DNA of 64,000 bases from Heyndrickxia sporothermodurans (GCA_018333075.1 BORH01000011.1:62001-126000); one strand, 5' to 3'. Positions 34,226 to 46,173 are shown, counted from the first letter of the stretch. Notes: generated by a model from the letters alone, not told the origin. Made by a program: numbers and translations.

Positions 34226-35613
34226 TTGGAAAAAACAGACATTCTTATTATTGATAGTGGGATTGCAGCGGCACTGTCTAAGGATGATGATTATCAGTTA
34301 CATTATGAAGACACTCTTGATGCAGGAAGATACCTCCAGGATGAAAATCAATTGCTGCAATTAGTTAAAGACGCACCAAATTTAATCCATCAATTGATTG
34401 AGAAAGGTATTCCATTTGATATGAATGAAAATGGTGAGCTTTCTCTTGGAAAAGAAGGTGCACATAGTCGTAGTCGAATTGTCCATTGTAGAGGTGATGC
34501 AACCGGAAAAATTATCATGAACCATTTACTGCGTACATTTCCAAACAATGTACAAATAACAGAAAATGAATTTGTTTTTCAGTTGCTTATTCAATCAATT
34601 GACCGTAAATGTATTGGTGTTAAAACAAGAAATTCAAATGGTCAAAGATTTATACTGCTCAACATATTGTGCTTGCAACAGGTGGAATCGGTGATTTATA
34701 TCCTTTTACGTCCAATTCTCCATCTGCTTCAGGAGATGGAATAGAACTTGCTTACACGGCTGGAGCAGAATTAACAGATTTAGAATTTATCCAATTTCAT
34801 CCCACACTTTTAAGGATTCAAGGAAGAACCTGTGGACTTATTTCTGAAGCGGTTCGTGGAATGGGAGCAATTCTTGTAAATAATTTTAACGAGCCTATTA
34901 TGGCTGATAAACATAAGCTAAAAGATTTAGCACCGAGACATATCGTATCGGAAGCCATTTATTATGAAAGATTAGAAGGGAGGGAAGTGTATTTAGATAT
35001 TCATATGATAAAAGGTTTCAAAGAAAAATTTCCTACAATCACAAAGCTTTGTAATACCTATCATATTGATCTATCTAAAGGGAAAATACCCGTTGCACCG
35101 GGATGTCATTTTTTTATGGGAGGGATAGTGACAGATGAAGTTAGTAGAACGACGATTCATGGTTTGTATGCAATTGGTGAAACAGCTTGGACTGGCGTTC
35201 ATGGTGCTAATCGATTAGCTAGTAACTCTTTATTAGAAGGTCTTTACTTCGGTAAGAAATTAGCAAATTTCTTAAATGATCAAACAATCGATGGATCTCT
35301 TTCGTATACAAATTTTTCCTCACCAAAAGAGAAAAAATGGGTACATCTTCCTAATAAACAAGATATTCGGCATACGATGATGAAATTTAGTTCAGTTCAA
35401 TAACGATGAAATTCATACCATATTTATGATGATTGCGTCTAAGTTAATTACAGATGCCGCATTATTAAGAACAGAGAGTCTGGCGGACATATTAGAGAAG
35501 ATTTTCCATCAGAAGATAAGGATTGGGGAAACCACCATATTTTTTATACCAAATATAATATTGAAAGTAGGAGGATGGCGTATGAATGTAATCAAACTAA
35601 AGTCCATGCTTAA
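34226..35613 (+). pseudogene. nadB: L-aspartate oxidase nadB, multiply disrupted
   Basis: NadB makes iminoaspartate for de novo NAD synthesis. The frame starts at TTG 34226 (AGGAGGGG upstream) but four lesions are visible. First, the FAD-binding start ILIIDSGIAAALSKDDD joins two GIAA motifs, with about 35 codons lost. Second, a frameshift near 34650 separates NSNGQRFI from YTAQHIVLATGGIGDLYPF. Third, a stop at 35401-35403 comes after HTMMKF, and the sequence resumes at DEIHTIFMMIASKLI with about 100 bases missing. Fourth, another frameshift near 35480 precedes GGHIREDFPSEDKDWGNH. It cannot encode a working enzyme. Confidence 0.9.
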
Positions 35614-36418
35614 TGAATTTTATAACGAAGATATTGGAGATTGTGATATTACAGGTGAAAGTTTATTTTCAATGGCTGATTTAGGAGAGCTAACTTTTAT
35701 CTCAAAACAAACGGGTGTTTTTTGTGGGGAAATGGTGATTAAAGAAGGATATAAACTATTAGATTCAGAGATTGAAGTAACAATGTTGAAACAAGATGGA
35801 AGTGTGATAGAGAGTGGAGAAAAAGTAGCTATCGTAAAAGGCTCCATTCAAAATCTATTAAAAGGCGAAAGAGTAATATTAAATCTAATTCAAAGAATGT
35901 GTGGAATAGCATCGATTACTGCTGAAGCAATGAAAAGGGTAACAGGAACATCCGCAAAAGTATCTGATACGAGAAAGACGTTGCCAGGACTTAGAATGCT
36001 TGATAAATATGCGGTTTTAATAGGTGGTGGAGTGAATCACCGCTTTGGGTTGTACGATACAGTAATGATTAAGGATAATCATATTTCCTTTGTTGGTTCA
36101 ATTGGTGAAGCTATAAAAAAAGTACGAAAAAAAATTGGTCATACAGTAAAGATTGAAGTAGAAATCGAATCAAAGGAACAACTATTAGAGGCGATCGAGT
36201 ACAAGGCAGATATTATCATGTTTGATAATTGTACACCTCAAGAAATTCAAAACTGGATTGACTTCGTCCCAGATGAAATTGTCACTGAGGCATCGGGTAA
36301 TATTACACTAAATAATTTAAATGCTTATGCAAAGACTGGTATTCAATATATCTCATTAGGTTGTTTAACACATTCAGTTAAGGCATTTGATATTAGTGCT
36401 AGAGTAAAATTTAATTAG
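35582..36418 (+). CDS. nadC: Nicotinate-nucleotide pyrophosphorylase (quinolinate phosphoribosyltransferase)
   Basis: A 278-residue enzyme converting quinolinate and PRPP to nicotinate mononucleotide. It has the family signature [27 protein letters not shown], plus KIEVEIES and FDNCTP active-site segments. ATG 35582 follows AGGAGG and overlaps the decayed nadB end. The frame is intact. Confidence 0.95.
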   Translation: MNVIKLKSMLNEFYNEDIGDCDITGESLFSMADLGELTFISKQTGVFCGEMVIKEGYKLLDSEIEVTMLKQDGSVIESGEKVAIVKGSIQNLLKGERVILNLIQRMCGIASITAEAMKRVTGTSAKVSDTRKTLPGLRMLDKYAVLIGGGVNHRFGLYDTVMIKDNHISFVGSIGEAIKKVRKKIGHTVKIEVEIESKEQLLEAIEYKADIIMFDNCTPQEIQNWIDFVPDEIVTEASGNITLNNLNAYAKTGIQYISLGCLTHSVKAFDISARVKFN

Positions 36419-36441
36419 CAGGCGTGATCGGAGGATTATTC

Positions 36442-37551
36442 ATGTCGTTTATTGATATGTTAAATGAAAATCAAAATCATATAATTCCAGATAAATACAA
36501 AAAAATGGATAGAATAGTGATGGAAAAACGGGTAAGGGAAATAAAAAAAATATTAGGAGAAGATCTGTTTATCCCTGGGCATCATTATCAAAAGGATGAA
36601 GTAATCCAATTTGCAGATGTTACTGGAGATTCTTTACAGCTTGCACAAGTTTCGGCTCATAATAAAAATGCAAAATACATTGTTTTTTGTGGAGTTCATT
36701 TTATGGCAGAGACAGCAGATATCCTGACGGGCCCTGATCAGCAAGTATTATTGCCTGACTTGCGGGCAGGCTGTTCGATGGCGGATATGGCTAATATCCA
36801 TCAAACAGAAAGGGCTTGGGAAGAACTTCAATTGCTGTTTGACGATACAATTATTCCATTAACCTATGTAAATTCTACAGCAGCAATTAAAGCATTTGTG
36901 GGAAAAAATGGAGGTGCAACCGTAACATCGTCAAATGCTCAAACGATGATTAAATGGGCATTTAAACAGAAGGAACGAATTTTATTTCTTCCAGACCAGC
37001 ATCTTGGTAGGAATACTGCATATGATATTGGAATTCCATTATCTGAAATGGCTATATGGGATCCAATTGAAAATCAGCTAATCTATGATGGTAATCTTAA
37101 AAATTTGCGGGTCATATTGTGGAAAGGTCATTGCTCCGTTCATGCAAAATTTACTACAAAAAATATAGTTGAAGTACGTGAAAAGCATCCAGATATGAAC
37201 ATTATTGTTCATCCAGAATGTAGCAGAGATGTTGTTGCATTATCCGATGATAATGGGTCTACTAAGTATATTATAGATACATTGGACGCTGCAAAGGATG
37301 GTACTGAATGGGCAATAGGAACAGAAATGAATTTAGTTAATCGTCTAATCAAACAACATCCTAAAAAACATATTATTTCATTAAATCCATATATGTGTCC
37401 ATGTTTGACGATGAATAGGATAGATGTTGAGCATTTGTTATGGAATCTAGAATGTATAATAGACAATGCACCAATTAATAGAATTCAAGTAGATAGTGCA
37501 ACAGCGAAGAATGCGATTCTAGCACTAAATCGGATGCTGCAAAAAGCATAA
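36442..37551 (+). CDS. nadA: Quinolinate synthase NadA
   Basis: A 369-residue [4Fe-4S] enzyme that condenses iminoaspartate with dihydroxyacetone phosphate. Cluster Cys residues are visible in [14 protein letters not shown] or [17 protein letters not shown] and [13 protein letters not shown] 36442 with GGAGG eight bases upstream gives the usual length. Its substrate source, NadB, is broken here. A terminator follows. Confidence 0.95.
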   Translation: MSFIDMLNENQNHIIPDKYKKMDRIVMEKRVREIKKILGEDLFIPGHHYQKDEVIQFADVTGDSLQLAQVSAHNKNAKYIVFCGVHFMAETADILTGPDQQVLLPDLRAGCSMADMANIHQTERAWEELQLLFDDTIIPLTYVNSTAAIKAFVGKNGGATVTSSNAQTMIKWAFKQKERILFLPDQHLGRNTAYDIGIPLSEMAIWDPIENQLIYDGNLKNLRVILWKGHCSVHAKFTTKNIVEVREKHPDMNIIVHPECSRDVVALSDDNGSTKYIIDTLDAAKDGTEWAIGTEMNLVNRLIKQHPKKHIISLNPYMCPCLTMNRIDVEHLLWNLECIIDNAPINRIQVDSATAKNAILALNRMLQKA

Positions 37552-37592
37552 TTTTCAAAAGCTTAAACTATATAATGTAAAGCAATATTTTC

Positions 37593-37625
37593 ATGCCTTC
37601 TCCTTTAAAGAGAAGGCATATTTTT
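37593..37625 (+). terminator. Terminator after nadCA
   Basis: ATGCCTTCTC pairs with GAGAAGGCAT, followed by ATTTTT. Confidence 0.8.
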
Positions 37626-37718
37626 ATAGGATAAAACATAAATTTTTTTTGAAGATCATTAGCAATTTGCCCATTTTGACATAGACTATATGGACTTATG
37701 CCTGAGGAGGGGAATTTA

Positions 37719-38960
37719 GTGAAGATCCATATTGTTCAAAAAGGCGATACCCTTTGGAATATTGCTAAGAAATATGGCGTTAATTTTGAAGATTTAAAAA
37801 AAATGAATGCCCAATTATCTAATCCCGAAATGATTATGCCAGGTATGAAAATAAAAGTACCAACTTCCGGAGGATCTATAAAGAAAGAAATGGTAACCTC
37901 CAAAAAAGAAGTTCCAAAGGCTGTACATCCTTATAAAGAAATGCCGGTACCAACAATGCCCGTACAGAAAGAAATCATTAAAGAAGTACCAATTGTAAAG
38001 GAGGTGCCGATTGTGAAAGAGGTACCAAAAAAAGAGACTATTTACCAGCCAATCATGCCGCAACCAGTTATTCCTGAGATTGATATTAATAATTACTACA
38101 CAATGAATATGTCGCAAATGCAAGCACAAATGCAAGCACCACAATATGCCCCACCAATAGAAGAGAAGGTAGAATCTCCTATACAAATGCCAATAATGCC
38201 AGTTCAAGAGGAGTGCGTTGAAATGTATCCAACAATACCTTGTATGCCAATATCTGATTGCGGATGTGGACCTACACCGTATCAGCAACCTTATCCATAC
38301 GGTTTTCAAGCACCGATGGGTCAATATCCAATGCCACAGGGTCAAGGGGGCTATATGGGATATCCAAGCCAGATGATGCCTGAGGTACAGGGTGCATATA
38401 TGGGTGGATATCCAGGTCAAGTAATGCCTGAGGTACAAGGAACAGCTATGCCGTACGTTCCTGAATCTCACATGCAATATCAACAACCCTATCCAACTTA
38501 TCCAATGCATGCACCAGAACATGGAGGTTGGATGTATGAAGAAGAATCTTCATCATCTTCCATGCCAATGATGCATCATTATCCGAGTCATCAGCATGGT
38601 TCCTATTATCAAGCACCAGAACATCATCATCATTATCAGCACTATGCTCCACAACAAGCACCATATCACTACTCTCCACAACCAATGATGAATGTTCAAC
38701 AACAAGGTATGTCAGTCGATATTCAGCAAAACCGACCTGAATACCAACAATTTGGAGAATATCCAAATTATTATGATTATCGAAACCAAGCTTATCCACA
38801 ATATGGTTATGATCCATATGGAAATTACTATGGAGGAGCACCTCAGGGAACGCCATTCAATTCAGGAATGCCATACCCTGGTGGAAATGTAGGTTACGGT
38901 CTCCCTAATATCCCAGGAGGATTTTCACAACCACATGAAGAAGATGGGGATGATGATTAA
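37719..38960 (+). CDS. safA: Spore coat morphogenetic protein SafA
   Basis: A 413-residue spore coat assembly protein that binds the cortex through an N-terminal LysM domain (residues 1-47: HIVQKGDTLWNIAKKYGVN). The rest is low-complexity: KEVPIVKEVPIVKEVP repeats, two copies of a GYP(S/G)Q-MPEVQG repeat at about 208-245, then His/Gln/Tyr/Pro-rich sequence with many Tyr for cross-linking and an acidic end. The GTG at 37719 follows GAGGAGGGG. It lies after nadA as in B. subtilis. Sigma-E control is expected, but I could not place a promoter. Confidence 0.92.
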   Translation: MKIHIVQKGDTLWNIAKKYGVNFEDLKKMNAQLSNPEMIMPGMKIKVPTSGGSIKKEMVTSKKEVPKAVHPYKEMPVPTMPVQKEIIKEVPIVKEVPIVKEVPKKETIYQPIMPQPVIPEIDINNYYTMNMSQMQAQMQAPQYAPPIEEKVESPIQMPIMPVQEECVEMYPTIPCMPISDCGCGPTPYQQPYPYGFQAPMGQYPMPQGQGGYMGYPSQMMPEVQGAYMGGYPGQVMPEVQGTAMPYVPESHMQYQQPYPTYPMHAPEHGGWMYEEESSSSSMPMMHHYPSHQHGSYYQAPEHHHHYQHYAPQQAPYHYSPQPMMNVQQQGMSVDIQQNRPEYQQFGEYPNYYDYRNQAYPQYGYDPYGNYYGGAPQGTPFNSGMPYPGGNVGYGLPNIPGGFSQPHEEDGDDD

Positions 38961-39921
38961 TAATAATAATGGAGACGAATTTGAGAATCGTCTCCTTCTT
39001 TATTTATCATCATTTACTGAAGAACGATTCCGGCATCTGAAAAAGGTGAAGAACGGAGTGTGGATTTGCTATACTGATAAAAAGGCATGGGTCTTAAAAA
39101 ATTTTTCCTCGAATAAGCATATTGAAAATCAAATTAAATTAACTGATGACTTATTTCAGCATGGCTTTTCCTCAACGTACAAATTTCACCCTAAACATTT
39201 AGAAAAAAATTGTTTTTTTGAGAATAATACTTACGGATTGATTGAATATATTGAAAAAGGAAAGGTGTTTACGTATCAAACAAATAGTGAGAGAAGGAAA
39301 GCACTTCATTTACTTGATCGTTTTCATGAAACAACAAGTAATTTCATTGGAACTTTTAAATCAACACTTCAAGAATTCAATCAATTAAAAAAATGGGAAA
39401 TAAGATCTAATGAATTTATTACTAATATTCCACTGCTCAAAAAATTTATTCAGCCATATTATTTAGATGTTTATCTTGAATGGGCAAAATGTTCCTTACA
39501 AAACATGAAAAAAAACGAAGCATATTTTTACAATAAACCTACGTGTATCATTCATGGGGATGTTGCTCATCATAATTTTCTTTTAAACAAAAGGAACAAA
39601 CTATTTTTAATTGATTTTGATTTAATTTCTCTTGGTACACCGAAATTGGATTATTTACAATTTGCTAACCGAATATTGCCATATCTTTCATGGTCAATGG
39701 ATCAATTATTTGAGCATCCTTTCATTATTGAATACTTAATGGATAAACCATTTTTATTTGCACTTATATATCCCAGTGATATTTTTAGGGAATGGAATCG
39801 GTTTATTAAAACACAAAAAAGTAAACCTAAAGCCTCTTTATTAAAGCATTTAGAAGACTTAACCTATATGCAATTTAGTCAGAGGAACAAATTCATAAAT
39901 GAAATAATAAGAAGTATTTAA
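38935..39921 (+). CDS. CotS-like spore coat kinase / aminoglycoside phosphotransferase-fold protein
   Basis: A 328-residue protein of the kinase-like family that includes CotS, YutH and YsxE. It keeps the catalytic-loop pattern CIIHGDVAHHNFLL and metal motif LIDFDLISLGTPKLD. The start overlaps the safA stop by up to 26 bases (ATGs at 38935, 38944, 38950 and 38953 are in frame), and no clear ribosome site selects one. Cotranscription with safA suggests it is made in the mother cell and acts in the coat. Substrate is unknown. Confidence 0.85.
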   Translation: MKKMGMMINNNNGDEFENRLLLYLSSFTEERFRHLKKVKNGVWICYTDKKAWVLKNFSSNKHIENQIKLTDDLFQHGFSSTYKFHPKHLEKNCFFENNTYGLIEYIEKGKVFTYQTNSERRKALHLLDRFHETTSNFIGTFKSTLQEFNQLKKWEIRSNEFITNIPLLKKFIQPYYLDVYLEWAKCSLQNMKKNEAYFYNKPTCIIHGDVAHHNFLLNKRNKLFLIDFDLISLGTPKLDYLQFANRILPYLSWSMDQLFEHPFIIEYLMDKPFLFALIYPSDIFREWNRFIKTQKSKPKASLLKHLEDLTYMQFSQRNKFINEIIRSI

Positions 39922-39953
39922 GGGATTATTAGGAGAAAAAACCATTAACTAAT

Positions 39954-39983
39954 GGAATAGAAATACTACCTGCTCACAAAATA
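39954..39983 (+). promoter_or_regulatory. Possible sigma-G promoter of the lipoprotein gene
   Basis: GGAATA (39954-39959), 17 bases, CAAAATA (39977-39983); partial match to the forespore consensus TGAATA / CATACTA. Confidence 0.3.
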
Positions 39984-40029
39984 GAAATGAGCAATAATGC
40001 TCTAGGAGTAATGTGAGGGGGAGTGCTTT

Positions 40030-40755
40030 TTGAACAGGAAAATATTATTTACACCGATCCCATTACTGATTGTAAGCACCTTGGCTGCTTGCAATTATGA
40101 TCAAAATTCATATAAAAATCAAACAACGAATAATGCTCAGCAAGTGGGTTACCATACGAATAATAGGCATATAATCGATCATGATGGACCAATGACCGAG
40201 CTTATTGACTATTCTTTTGGCAATGTAGATAATATTAAAAATAATAATTATCTTTTGCCTTCTGGAAGCCCAGATGATTATGATCATCCTATAAAATCTC
40301 CGTTGACTGAATATAATACGAATAATAAAGTGGTTAATAAAAATCGGATTATACGAGATATTAACTATCATGGACATTTAAATCATCATAATGCCAAAGG
40401 AAAGTCTTCTTACTATACTGCATATGAGGGCGGGTTAGCTGAGAAATTATCAAATGAAGCAATAAAGGTGAAAAATGTTACTGATGCCAGGGCTCTTATT
40501 GATGGAAATAACGTAATCATTTCTATCGTACTCAATAAGGACCAAAATGTTAATAAAACGAAACAAGCTGTTGAGCGTGTTATTAGACCTTATATATCAA
40601 ATCGGCAGTATATTATTACGACTGATCAGGGAACATACTATCGAGCTCGGCAGTTAGATAATGATTTGAAAAATGGTAATCCAAGGGATTCAATAAAATT
40701 AGATTTGCATAATATGTTTAAAACGCTAAATAAGCAGCGTAACCAACCAAAATAA
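40030..40755 (+). CDS. YhcN/YlaJ-family sporulation lipoprotein (CoxA-like)
   Basis: A 241-residue lipoprotein with a signal peptide ending in STLAAC, the lipobox Cys at residue 21. The C-terminal part (KVKNVTDARALIDGNNVIISIVLNKDQ) is the YhcN/YlaJ domain of spore lipoproteins. Start is TTG after GTGAGGGGGA. Position after safA matches coxA in B. subtilis, which encodes a cortex protein of this family, but a kinase gene intervenes, and the YebC-type gene usually found before bofC is missing. Confidence 0.82.
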   Translation: MNRKILFTPIPLLIVSTLAACNYDQNSYKNQTTNNAQQVGYHTNNRHIIDHDGPMTELIDYSFGNVDNIKNNNYLLPSGSPDDYDHPIKSPLTEYNTNNKVVNKNRIIRDINYHGHLNHHNAKGKSSYYTAYEGGLAEKLSNEAIKVKNVTDARALIDGNNVIISIVLNKDQNVNKTKQAVERVIRPYISNRQYIITTDQGTYYRARQLDNDLKNGNPRDSIKLDLHNMFKTLNKQRNQPK

Positions 40756-40762
40756 TCATTTG

Positions 40763-40793
40763 GAGAATAGCAAGTTAAGCTATTCTCTTTTTT
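40763..40793 (+). terminator. Terminator after the lipoprotein gene
   Basis: GAGAATAGC pairs with GCTATTCTC, followed by six T. Confidence 0.8.
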
Positions 40794-40804
40794 GACTTTT
40801 ATTT

Positions 40805-40834
40805 TGGATATATTTTCAAAAAAAGGTCACACTA
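40805..40834 (+). promoter_or_regulatory. Sigma-G-like promoter of bofC
   Basis: TGGATA (40805-40810), 17 bases, CACACTA (40828-40834); 5 of 6 and 6 of 7 matches to the sigma-G consensus. bofC is a forespore gene in B. subtilis. Confidence 0.6.
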
Positions 40835-40877
40835 AATATACGTACCCATAAACAGACACGTATTGATGAGGTGACAA

Positions 40878-41432
40878 ATGATGAGTTTTTTTATTCGAAT
40901 ATTTCTTTTACTTACATTACTAATAGGAATCTTGGAACTTACTTCTTTACAAGCCGTTCATAAGCAAGTGAAATATTCAAAGTCGAATATGAAACCAAAG
41001 TCAATGGAGGTTGCATCGACTAGTAATAAAACGGTTATACTAGAAAGAGTTTATGTTGATGGGGAAGTAAGTGAAGAGATTATACATGAGAATGTTCTCA
41101 ATATAGAAACAATTAAATTTAAATATAGCGACTGGCAAGTAGTTCAGATGGATGAGGAACAAATTGTGTTACAAAAAAAGATAAATGATATTTCTCCATT
41201 GCTAAAAGCAAATGGGTATTTTGGTATTTCAGAAGATGGAACGATATCTATTTTTAATGGAAAGCCAGATAATGCAGATATCATTCAGTCCTTTTTTCAA
41301 ATAGATATAAAGAAATTAGAAGGGAAGAAACATGAAGAATTGAAAAAAGGAATTCCGATTAAAACAAAAGAAGATTTTGATAAAGTATTAGAAGCGCTTA
41401 AGCCTTATTCTAAACAAGCGAAAAAAGATTGA
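40878..41432 (+). CDS. bofC: Forespore regulator BofC
   Basis: A 184-residue protein with an N-terminal signal/anchor (residues 4-25). In B. subtilis BofC is secreted from the forespore and restrains SpoIVB, which signals pro-sigma-K processing by SpoIVFB (gene at 25.2 kb). The body shows the BofC-type pattern ERVYVDGEVSEE and FGISEDGTISIFNG. A good GAGGTG site precedes it; its promoter looks sigma-G-like. Confidence 0.9.
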   Translation: MMSFFIRIFLLLTLLIGILELTSLQAVHKQVKYSKSNMKPKSMEVASTSNKTVILERVYVDGEVSEEIIHENVLNIETIKFKYSDWQVVQMDEEQIVLQKKINDISPLLKANGYFGISEDGTISIFNGKPDNADIIQSFFQIDIKKLEGKKHEELKKGIPIKTKEDFDKVLEALKPYSKQAKKD

Positions 41433-41436
41433 TAAG

Positions 41437-41465
41437 AACTGGATCAAACAGGTCCGGTTTTTTTG
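41437..41465 (+). terminator. Terminator after bofC
   Basis: AACTGGATC pairs with GGTCCGGTT, followed by six T. Confidence 0.75.
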
Positions 41466-41597
41466 TGTCTATACACCCATGATTTTTAAGATTATGTTAC
41501 AATGAAGGGTGTTATCATTGAAATGACTTTAATTATATGTTATGTTTATGACTTTTAAACTCTATAATTAACGTTAAAGGTTAGGGAGAGAAACGTA

Positions 41598-42203
41598 TTG
41601 TATGAATATATAAATGGAACGATTGAAATGATTTCCCCAGAATATATTGTGCTTGAAAATAATGGAATAGGTTATCAAATATTGACGCCTAATCCTTTTA
41701 TTTTTTCAAAACAAAGGGAGTCAATAAAAATATACATATACCAGCATGTTCGAGAAGATATCATAGCACTATATGGATTTCAAACGTATGAGGAAAGAAC
41801 ATTGTTTAAGAAGCTGTTGAATGTATCAGGAATCGGTCCAAAAGGAGCATTAGCCATTCTTGCTTTTGGTGAACCAACCCAAGTGATTCATGCGATAGAA
41901 AATGAAAATGAGTCCTTTTTAACGAAATTTCCAGGAGTCGGAAAAAAAACGGCTAGACAAATGATTTTAGATTTAAAAGGAAAATTGCAAGATATTGTAC
42001 CAGATTATTTTCCGAATTTATTTAACAATGATGAAACAGAAAAGCAAGTTCAAGCTGCTGCCGATTTTGAGGAAGCAATTTTGGCTTTAAAAGCTTTAGG
42101 CTATTCTGACAAGGAATTAAAGAAAATATCAACGAAATTACAAAATGAAAACATGACAACAGACCAGTATATAAAAGCTGCATTAAAAATACTAATGAAA
42201 TAG
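41598..42203 (+). CDS. ruvA: Holliday junction DNA helicase subunit RuvA
   Basis: A 201-residue protein that binds Holliday junctions and targets RuvB. It has the N-terminal OB fold, two helix-hairpin-helix motifs ([13 protein letters not shown] and [18 protein letters not shown]) and the C-terminal RuvB-binding three-helix domain. It starts with TTG after TTAGGGAGAG. Confidence 0.95.
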   Translation: MYEYINGTIEMISPEYIVLENNGIGYQILTPNPFIFSKQRESIKIYIYQHVREDIIALYGFQTYEERTLFKKLLNVSGIGPKGALAILAFGEPTQVIHAIENENESFLTKFPGVGKKTARQMILDLKGKLQDIVPDYFPNLFNNDETEKQVQAAADFEEAILALKALGYSDKELKKISTKLQNENMTTDQYIKAALKILMK

Positions 42204-42245
42204 TATTTTAAATTTATGAACATATCTTCTAAAGGAGGGAGCTTA

Positions 42246-43247
42246 ATGGAAGATAGAGTGGTATCTGGTGAATCAATTAAATATGAAGAAACATTTGAAC
42301 AAAGTTTACGCCCTCAAACATTATCACAATATATAGGCCAGGAAAAAGTAAAAAGCAATTTAGCTATTTTTATTGAAGCAGCAAAACAAAGGAACGAAAC
42401 ACTTGACCATGTATTACTGTATGGACCACCTGGACTTGGCAAAACAACATTAGCTGCGGTCATTGCAAATGAAATGGGCGTGAATGTAAGGACCACTTCT
42501 GGACCCGCAATTGAACGTCCTGGGGATTTAGCAGCAATACTTACTGCATTAGAGCCAGGAGATGTCCTTTTTATCGATGAAATTCATCGTTTACCTCGCT
42601 CTATTGAGGAAATTCTCTATCCCGCTATGGAAGATTTCTGTTTAGATATTGTTATAGGTAAGGGACCTAGTGCGAGATCAGTCCGCTTGGATCTGCCGCC
42701 ATTTACACTAGTGGGCGCAACTACTCGAGCAGGAGCGATTTCAGCTCCCTTAAGGGATAGATTTGGTGTTCTTTGCCGATTAGAATATTATAATGAAGAA
42801 CAGTTAACTGATATTGTAATAAGAACTGCAGAAATATTGAATACTGATATTGAAAAGATTGGTGCAATAGAAATTGCCAGGCGTTCAAGGGGGACCCCAC
42901 GAATTGCTAATCGTTTACTACGCAGAGTTAGGGATTTTGCACAAGTAACTGGAAATGGAGTGATTACGCAAGAGCTAGCTGATCATTCGTTAGAACTTTT
43001 GCAAGTGGACCGGTTAGGGCTTGATCATATTGATCATAAATTACTAAAAGGAATTATTGAAAAATTTCGGGGCGGACCTGTAGGCTTAGAAACAATCGCT
43101 GCAAGTATTGGGGAAGAATCTGAAACAATCGAAGATGTGTATGAGCCATATTTACTGCAAATTGGTTTTTTACAACGAACGCCTAGAGGAAGAATGGTCA
43201 CGAATCTAGTTTATGAGCATTTTCACATGGAGTACCCGAATAAATGA
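42246..43247 (+). CDS. ruvB: Holliday junction DNA helicase RuvB
   Basis: A 333-residue AAA+ motor for branch migration. Walker [12 protein letters not shown], Walker B LFIDEIHR, sensor VGATTRAG and the C-terminal winged helix are present. ATG 42246 follows AAGGAGGGAG and gives the usual length. The downstream DUF2905 gene overlaps its stop. Confidence 0.97.
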   Translation: MEDRVVSGESIKYEETFEQSLRPQTLSQYIGQEKVKSNLAIFIEAAKQRNETLDHVLLYGPPGLGKTTLAAVIANEMGVNVRTTSGPAIERPGDLAAILTALEPGDVLFIDEIHRLPRSIEEILYPAMEDFCLDIVIGKGPSARSVRLDLPPFTLVGATTRAGAISAPLRDRFGVLCRLEYYNEEQLTDIVIRTAEILNTDIEKIGAIEIARRSRGTPRIANRLLRRVRDFAQVTGNGVITQELADHSLELLQVDRLGLDHIDHKLLKGIIEKFRGGPVGLETIAASIGEESETIEDVYEPYLLQIGFLQRTPRGRMVTNLVYEHFHMEYPNK

Positions 43248-43450
43248 ATGGAATAGCAAAAGTGTTAATGTTAATGGGTGGTTTTATTTTCATTATTGGG
43301 TTTCTTATGCAATTTATTAAGATTGGAAAGCTGCCAGGTGATATTTTTATTAAAAAGGGAAATGCAACTTTTTATTTTCCTGTGATGACTTCAATTTTAG
43401 TAAGTGTTCTTTTATCCATAATATTTTATTTGATTAATCGATTGAAATAA
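43244..43450 (+). CDS. DUF2905 membrane protein
   Basis: A 68-residue protein with two membrane helices (residues 5-24 and 45-63) and the motif [21 protein letters not shown] between them, the DUF2905 signature. It overlaps ruvB by four bases. Function is unknown; it is common at this position in Bacillaceae. Confidence 0.9.
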   Translation: MNGIAKVLMLMGGFIFIIGFLMQFIKIGKLPGDIFIKKGNATFYFPVMTSILVSVLLSIIFYLINRLK

Positions 43451-43615
43451 TTCTATTTTATATAAAATAGTTAACTTTTTACTATAATTATTCTTATTGT
43501 AAATATTTAGGGGAGCCTTTTCTAAAAACTTTCCTGTATCTATCTCTATGTTGGGTACATTCAAGTAACATCGATAAAAAAACTACAATCAAAATATAAT
43601 ATGAAGGTGACATTA

Positions 43616-44644
43616 GTGAAAGTAGATTTATTTGATTTTAATTTGCCAGAATCTTTAATAGCACAAACTCCGCTAAAAAATCGTTCAGATAGCCGATTAA
43701 TGGTATTAAATAAGGAAACAGGTAATCTTCGGCATACTGTATTTAAACAAATTACTGAATTTTTACGACCTGGTGATTGTTTAGTATTAAATGATACGAA
43801 GGTTTTACCTGCTAGATTATTTGGGGTAAAAGAGGATACTGGTGCAAAAATAGAAGTATTGTTGTTAAAGCAAATTGAAGATGATCAATGGGAAACACTT
43901 GTGAAACCAGCAAAACGTATTAAAGCTGGTTCAGAAATTGTGTTTGGTGAAGGTAAGCTTAAAGCAACTTGCCTTGAGGAAAAAGAACATGGAGGAAGAA
44001 TTCTTCAATTTCATTATGAAGGTATTTTTTATGAGGTTTTAGAATCGCTTGGAGAAATGCCTCTTCCTCCATATATAAAAGAGCAGTTAGATGATCGTGA
44101 TAGATATCAAACCGTATATGCAAGGGAAAAAGGATCAGCTGCCGCTCCAACAGCTGGACTACATTTTACTAAAGAATTACTTGAAGAAATTAAGAAAATG
44201 GGTGTGCATATTGCTTTTATTACGTTGCACGTAGGGCTAGGTACGTTCCGCCCTGTAAGTGTTGAGGAAGTAAATGAACATGAAATGCACGCTGAGTTTT
44301 ATCAGGTGTCAGAAGAAACAGCTCAATTATTAAATCAAGTAAAAAACGAAGGGGGACGAATTATTTCTGTCGGTACAACTTCTACGAGAACACTTGAAAC
44401 AATAGCGAGCGCAAATAATGGACAAATTGTTGCATCAAGCGGCTGGACTGATATTTTCATCTATCCTGGCTATGAATTTAAAGGAATAGATGGGATGATA
44501 ACGAATTTTCATTTACCGAAATCTACGTTAATTATGCTTGTGAGTGCATTAGCAGGTAGAGAGCATGTTCTTCATGCCTATGAGGAAGCAGTAAAAGAAA
44601 AATATCGATTCTTTAGCTTCGGAGATGCAATGCTTATTGTTTAA
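43616..44644 (+). CDS. queA: S-adenosylmethionine:tRNA ribosyltransferase-isomerase QueA
   Basis: A 342-residue enzyme that transfers the ribosyl part of SAM to 7-aminomethyl-7-deazaguanine in tRNA to make epoxyqueuosine. Motifs: [70 protein letters not shown] 43616 after AAGGTGA gives the same length as the B. subtilis protein. A divergent paralogue lies at 52973-54001. Confidence 0.96.
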   Translation: MKVDLFDFNLPESLIAQTPLKNRSDSRLMVLNKETGNLRHTVFKQITEFLRPGDCLVLNDTKVLPARLFGVKEDTGAKIEVLLLKQIEDDQWETLVKPAKRIKAGSEIVFGEGKLKATCLEEKEHGGRILQFHYEGIFYEVLESLGEMPLPPYIKEQLDDRDRYQTVYAREKGSAAAPTAGLHFTKELLEEIKKMGVHIAFITLHVGLGTFRPVSVEEVNEHEMHAEFYQVSEETAQLLNQVKNEGGRIISVGTTSTRTLETIASANNGQIVASSGWTDIFIYPGYEFKGIDGMITNFHLPKSTLIMLVSALAGREHVLHAYEEAVKEKYRFFSFGDAMLIV

Positions 44645-44652
44645 TGCTTTAA

Positions 44653-45822
<1,170 letters not shown>

Positions 45823-45842
45823 GTGAAAGGGGGGAAATAAAA

Positions 45843-46124
45843 ATGCAAAACTTAACAGGTTTATTACCTATCTTATTAATGTTTGTTTTATTTTACTTTT
45901 TGCTAATCAGACCGAATCAAAAAAGACAAAAAGCGGTTCAGCAAATGCAAACCAATTTAACAAAAGGTGATAAGATTGTCACGATTGGTGGATTGCATGG
46001 CACTGTAGATGCAATTGATGAAAGACAAATTGTGATTAAGTGTGGAGATGGAAGCCGTCTTACATATGATCGTTCAGCAATACGTGAAGTTGTGGAGTCA
46101 GCAGCTGCACCAAGCGCTGAATAA
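45843..46124 (+). CDS. yajC: Preprotein translocase subunit YajC
   Basis: A 93-residue protein with one N-terminal membrane helix (residues 4-20) and the conserved FYFLLIRPNQKRQKAVQQM followed by GDKIVTIGGLHGTV. It is an accessory of SecDF; secDF is at 49.6 kb. AAAGGGGGG precedes the ATG. Confidence 0.95.
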   Translation: MQNLTGLLPILLMFVLFYFLLIRPNQKRQKAVQQMQTNLTKGDKIVTIGGLHGTVDAIDERQIVIKCGDGSRLTYDRSAIREVVESAAAPSAE

Positions 46125-46129
46125 GTAAA

Positions 46130-46163
46130 AAAGAAGCATTCCTATTTGGAATGTTTCTTTTTA
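46130..46163 (+). terminator. Terminator after queA-tgt-yajC
   Basis: AAGAAGCATTCC pairs with GGAATGTTTCTT, followed by TTTATAT. Confidence 0.75.
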
Positions 46164-46173
46164 TATATAAAGA

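Noticed and set aside
37815-38856. Long minus-strand frames opposite safA
   Set aside because: They are shadows of the His/Tyr/Pro/Gln-rich safA codons and show biased, non-protein-like composition.
43451-43615. Possible preQ1 riboswitch before queA
   Set aside because: No conserved preQ1 aptamer sequence or following A-rich tail could be found; only A/T-rich spacer is seen.
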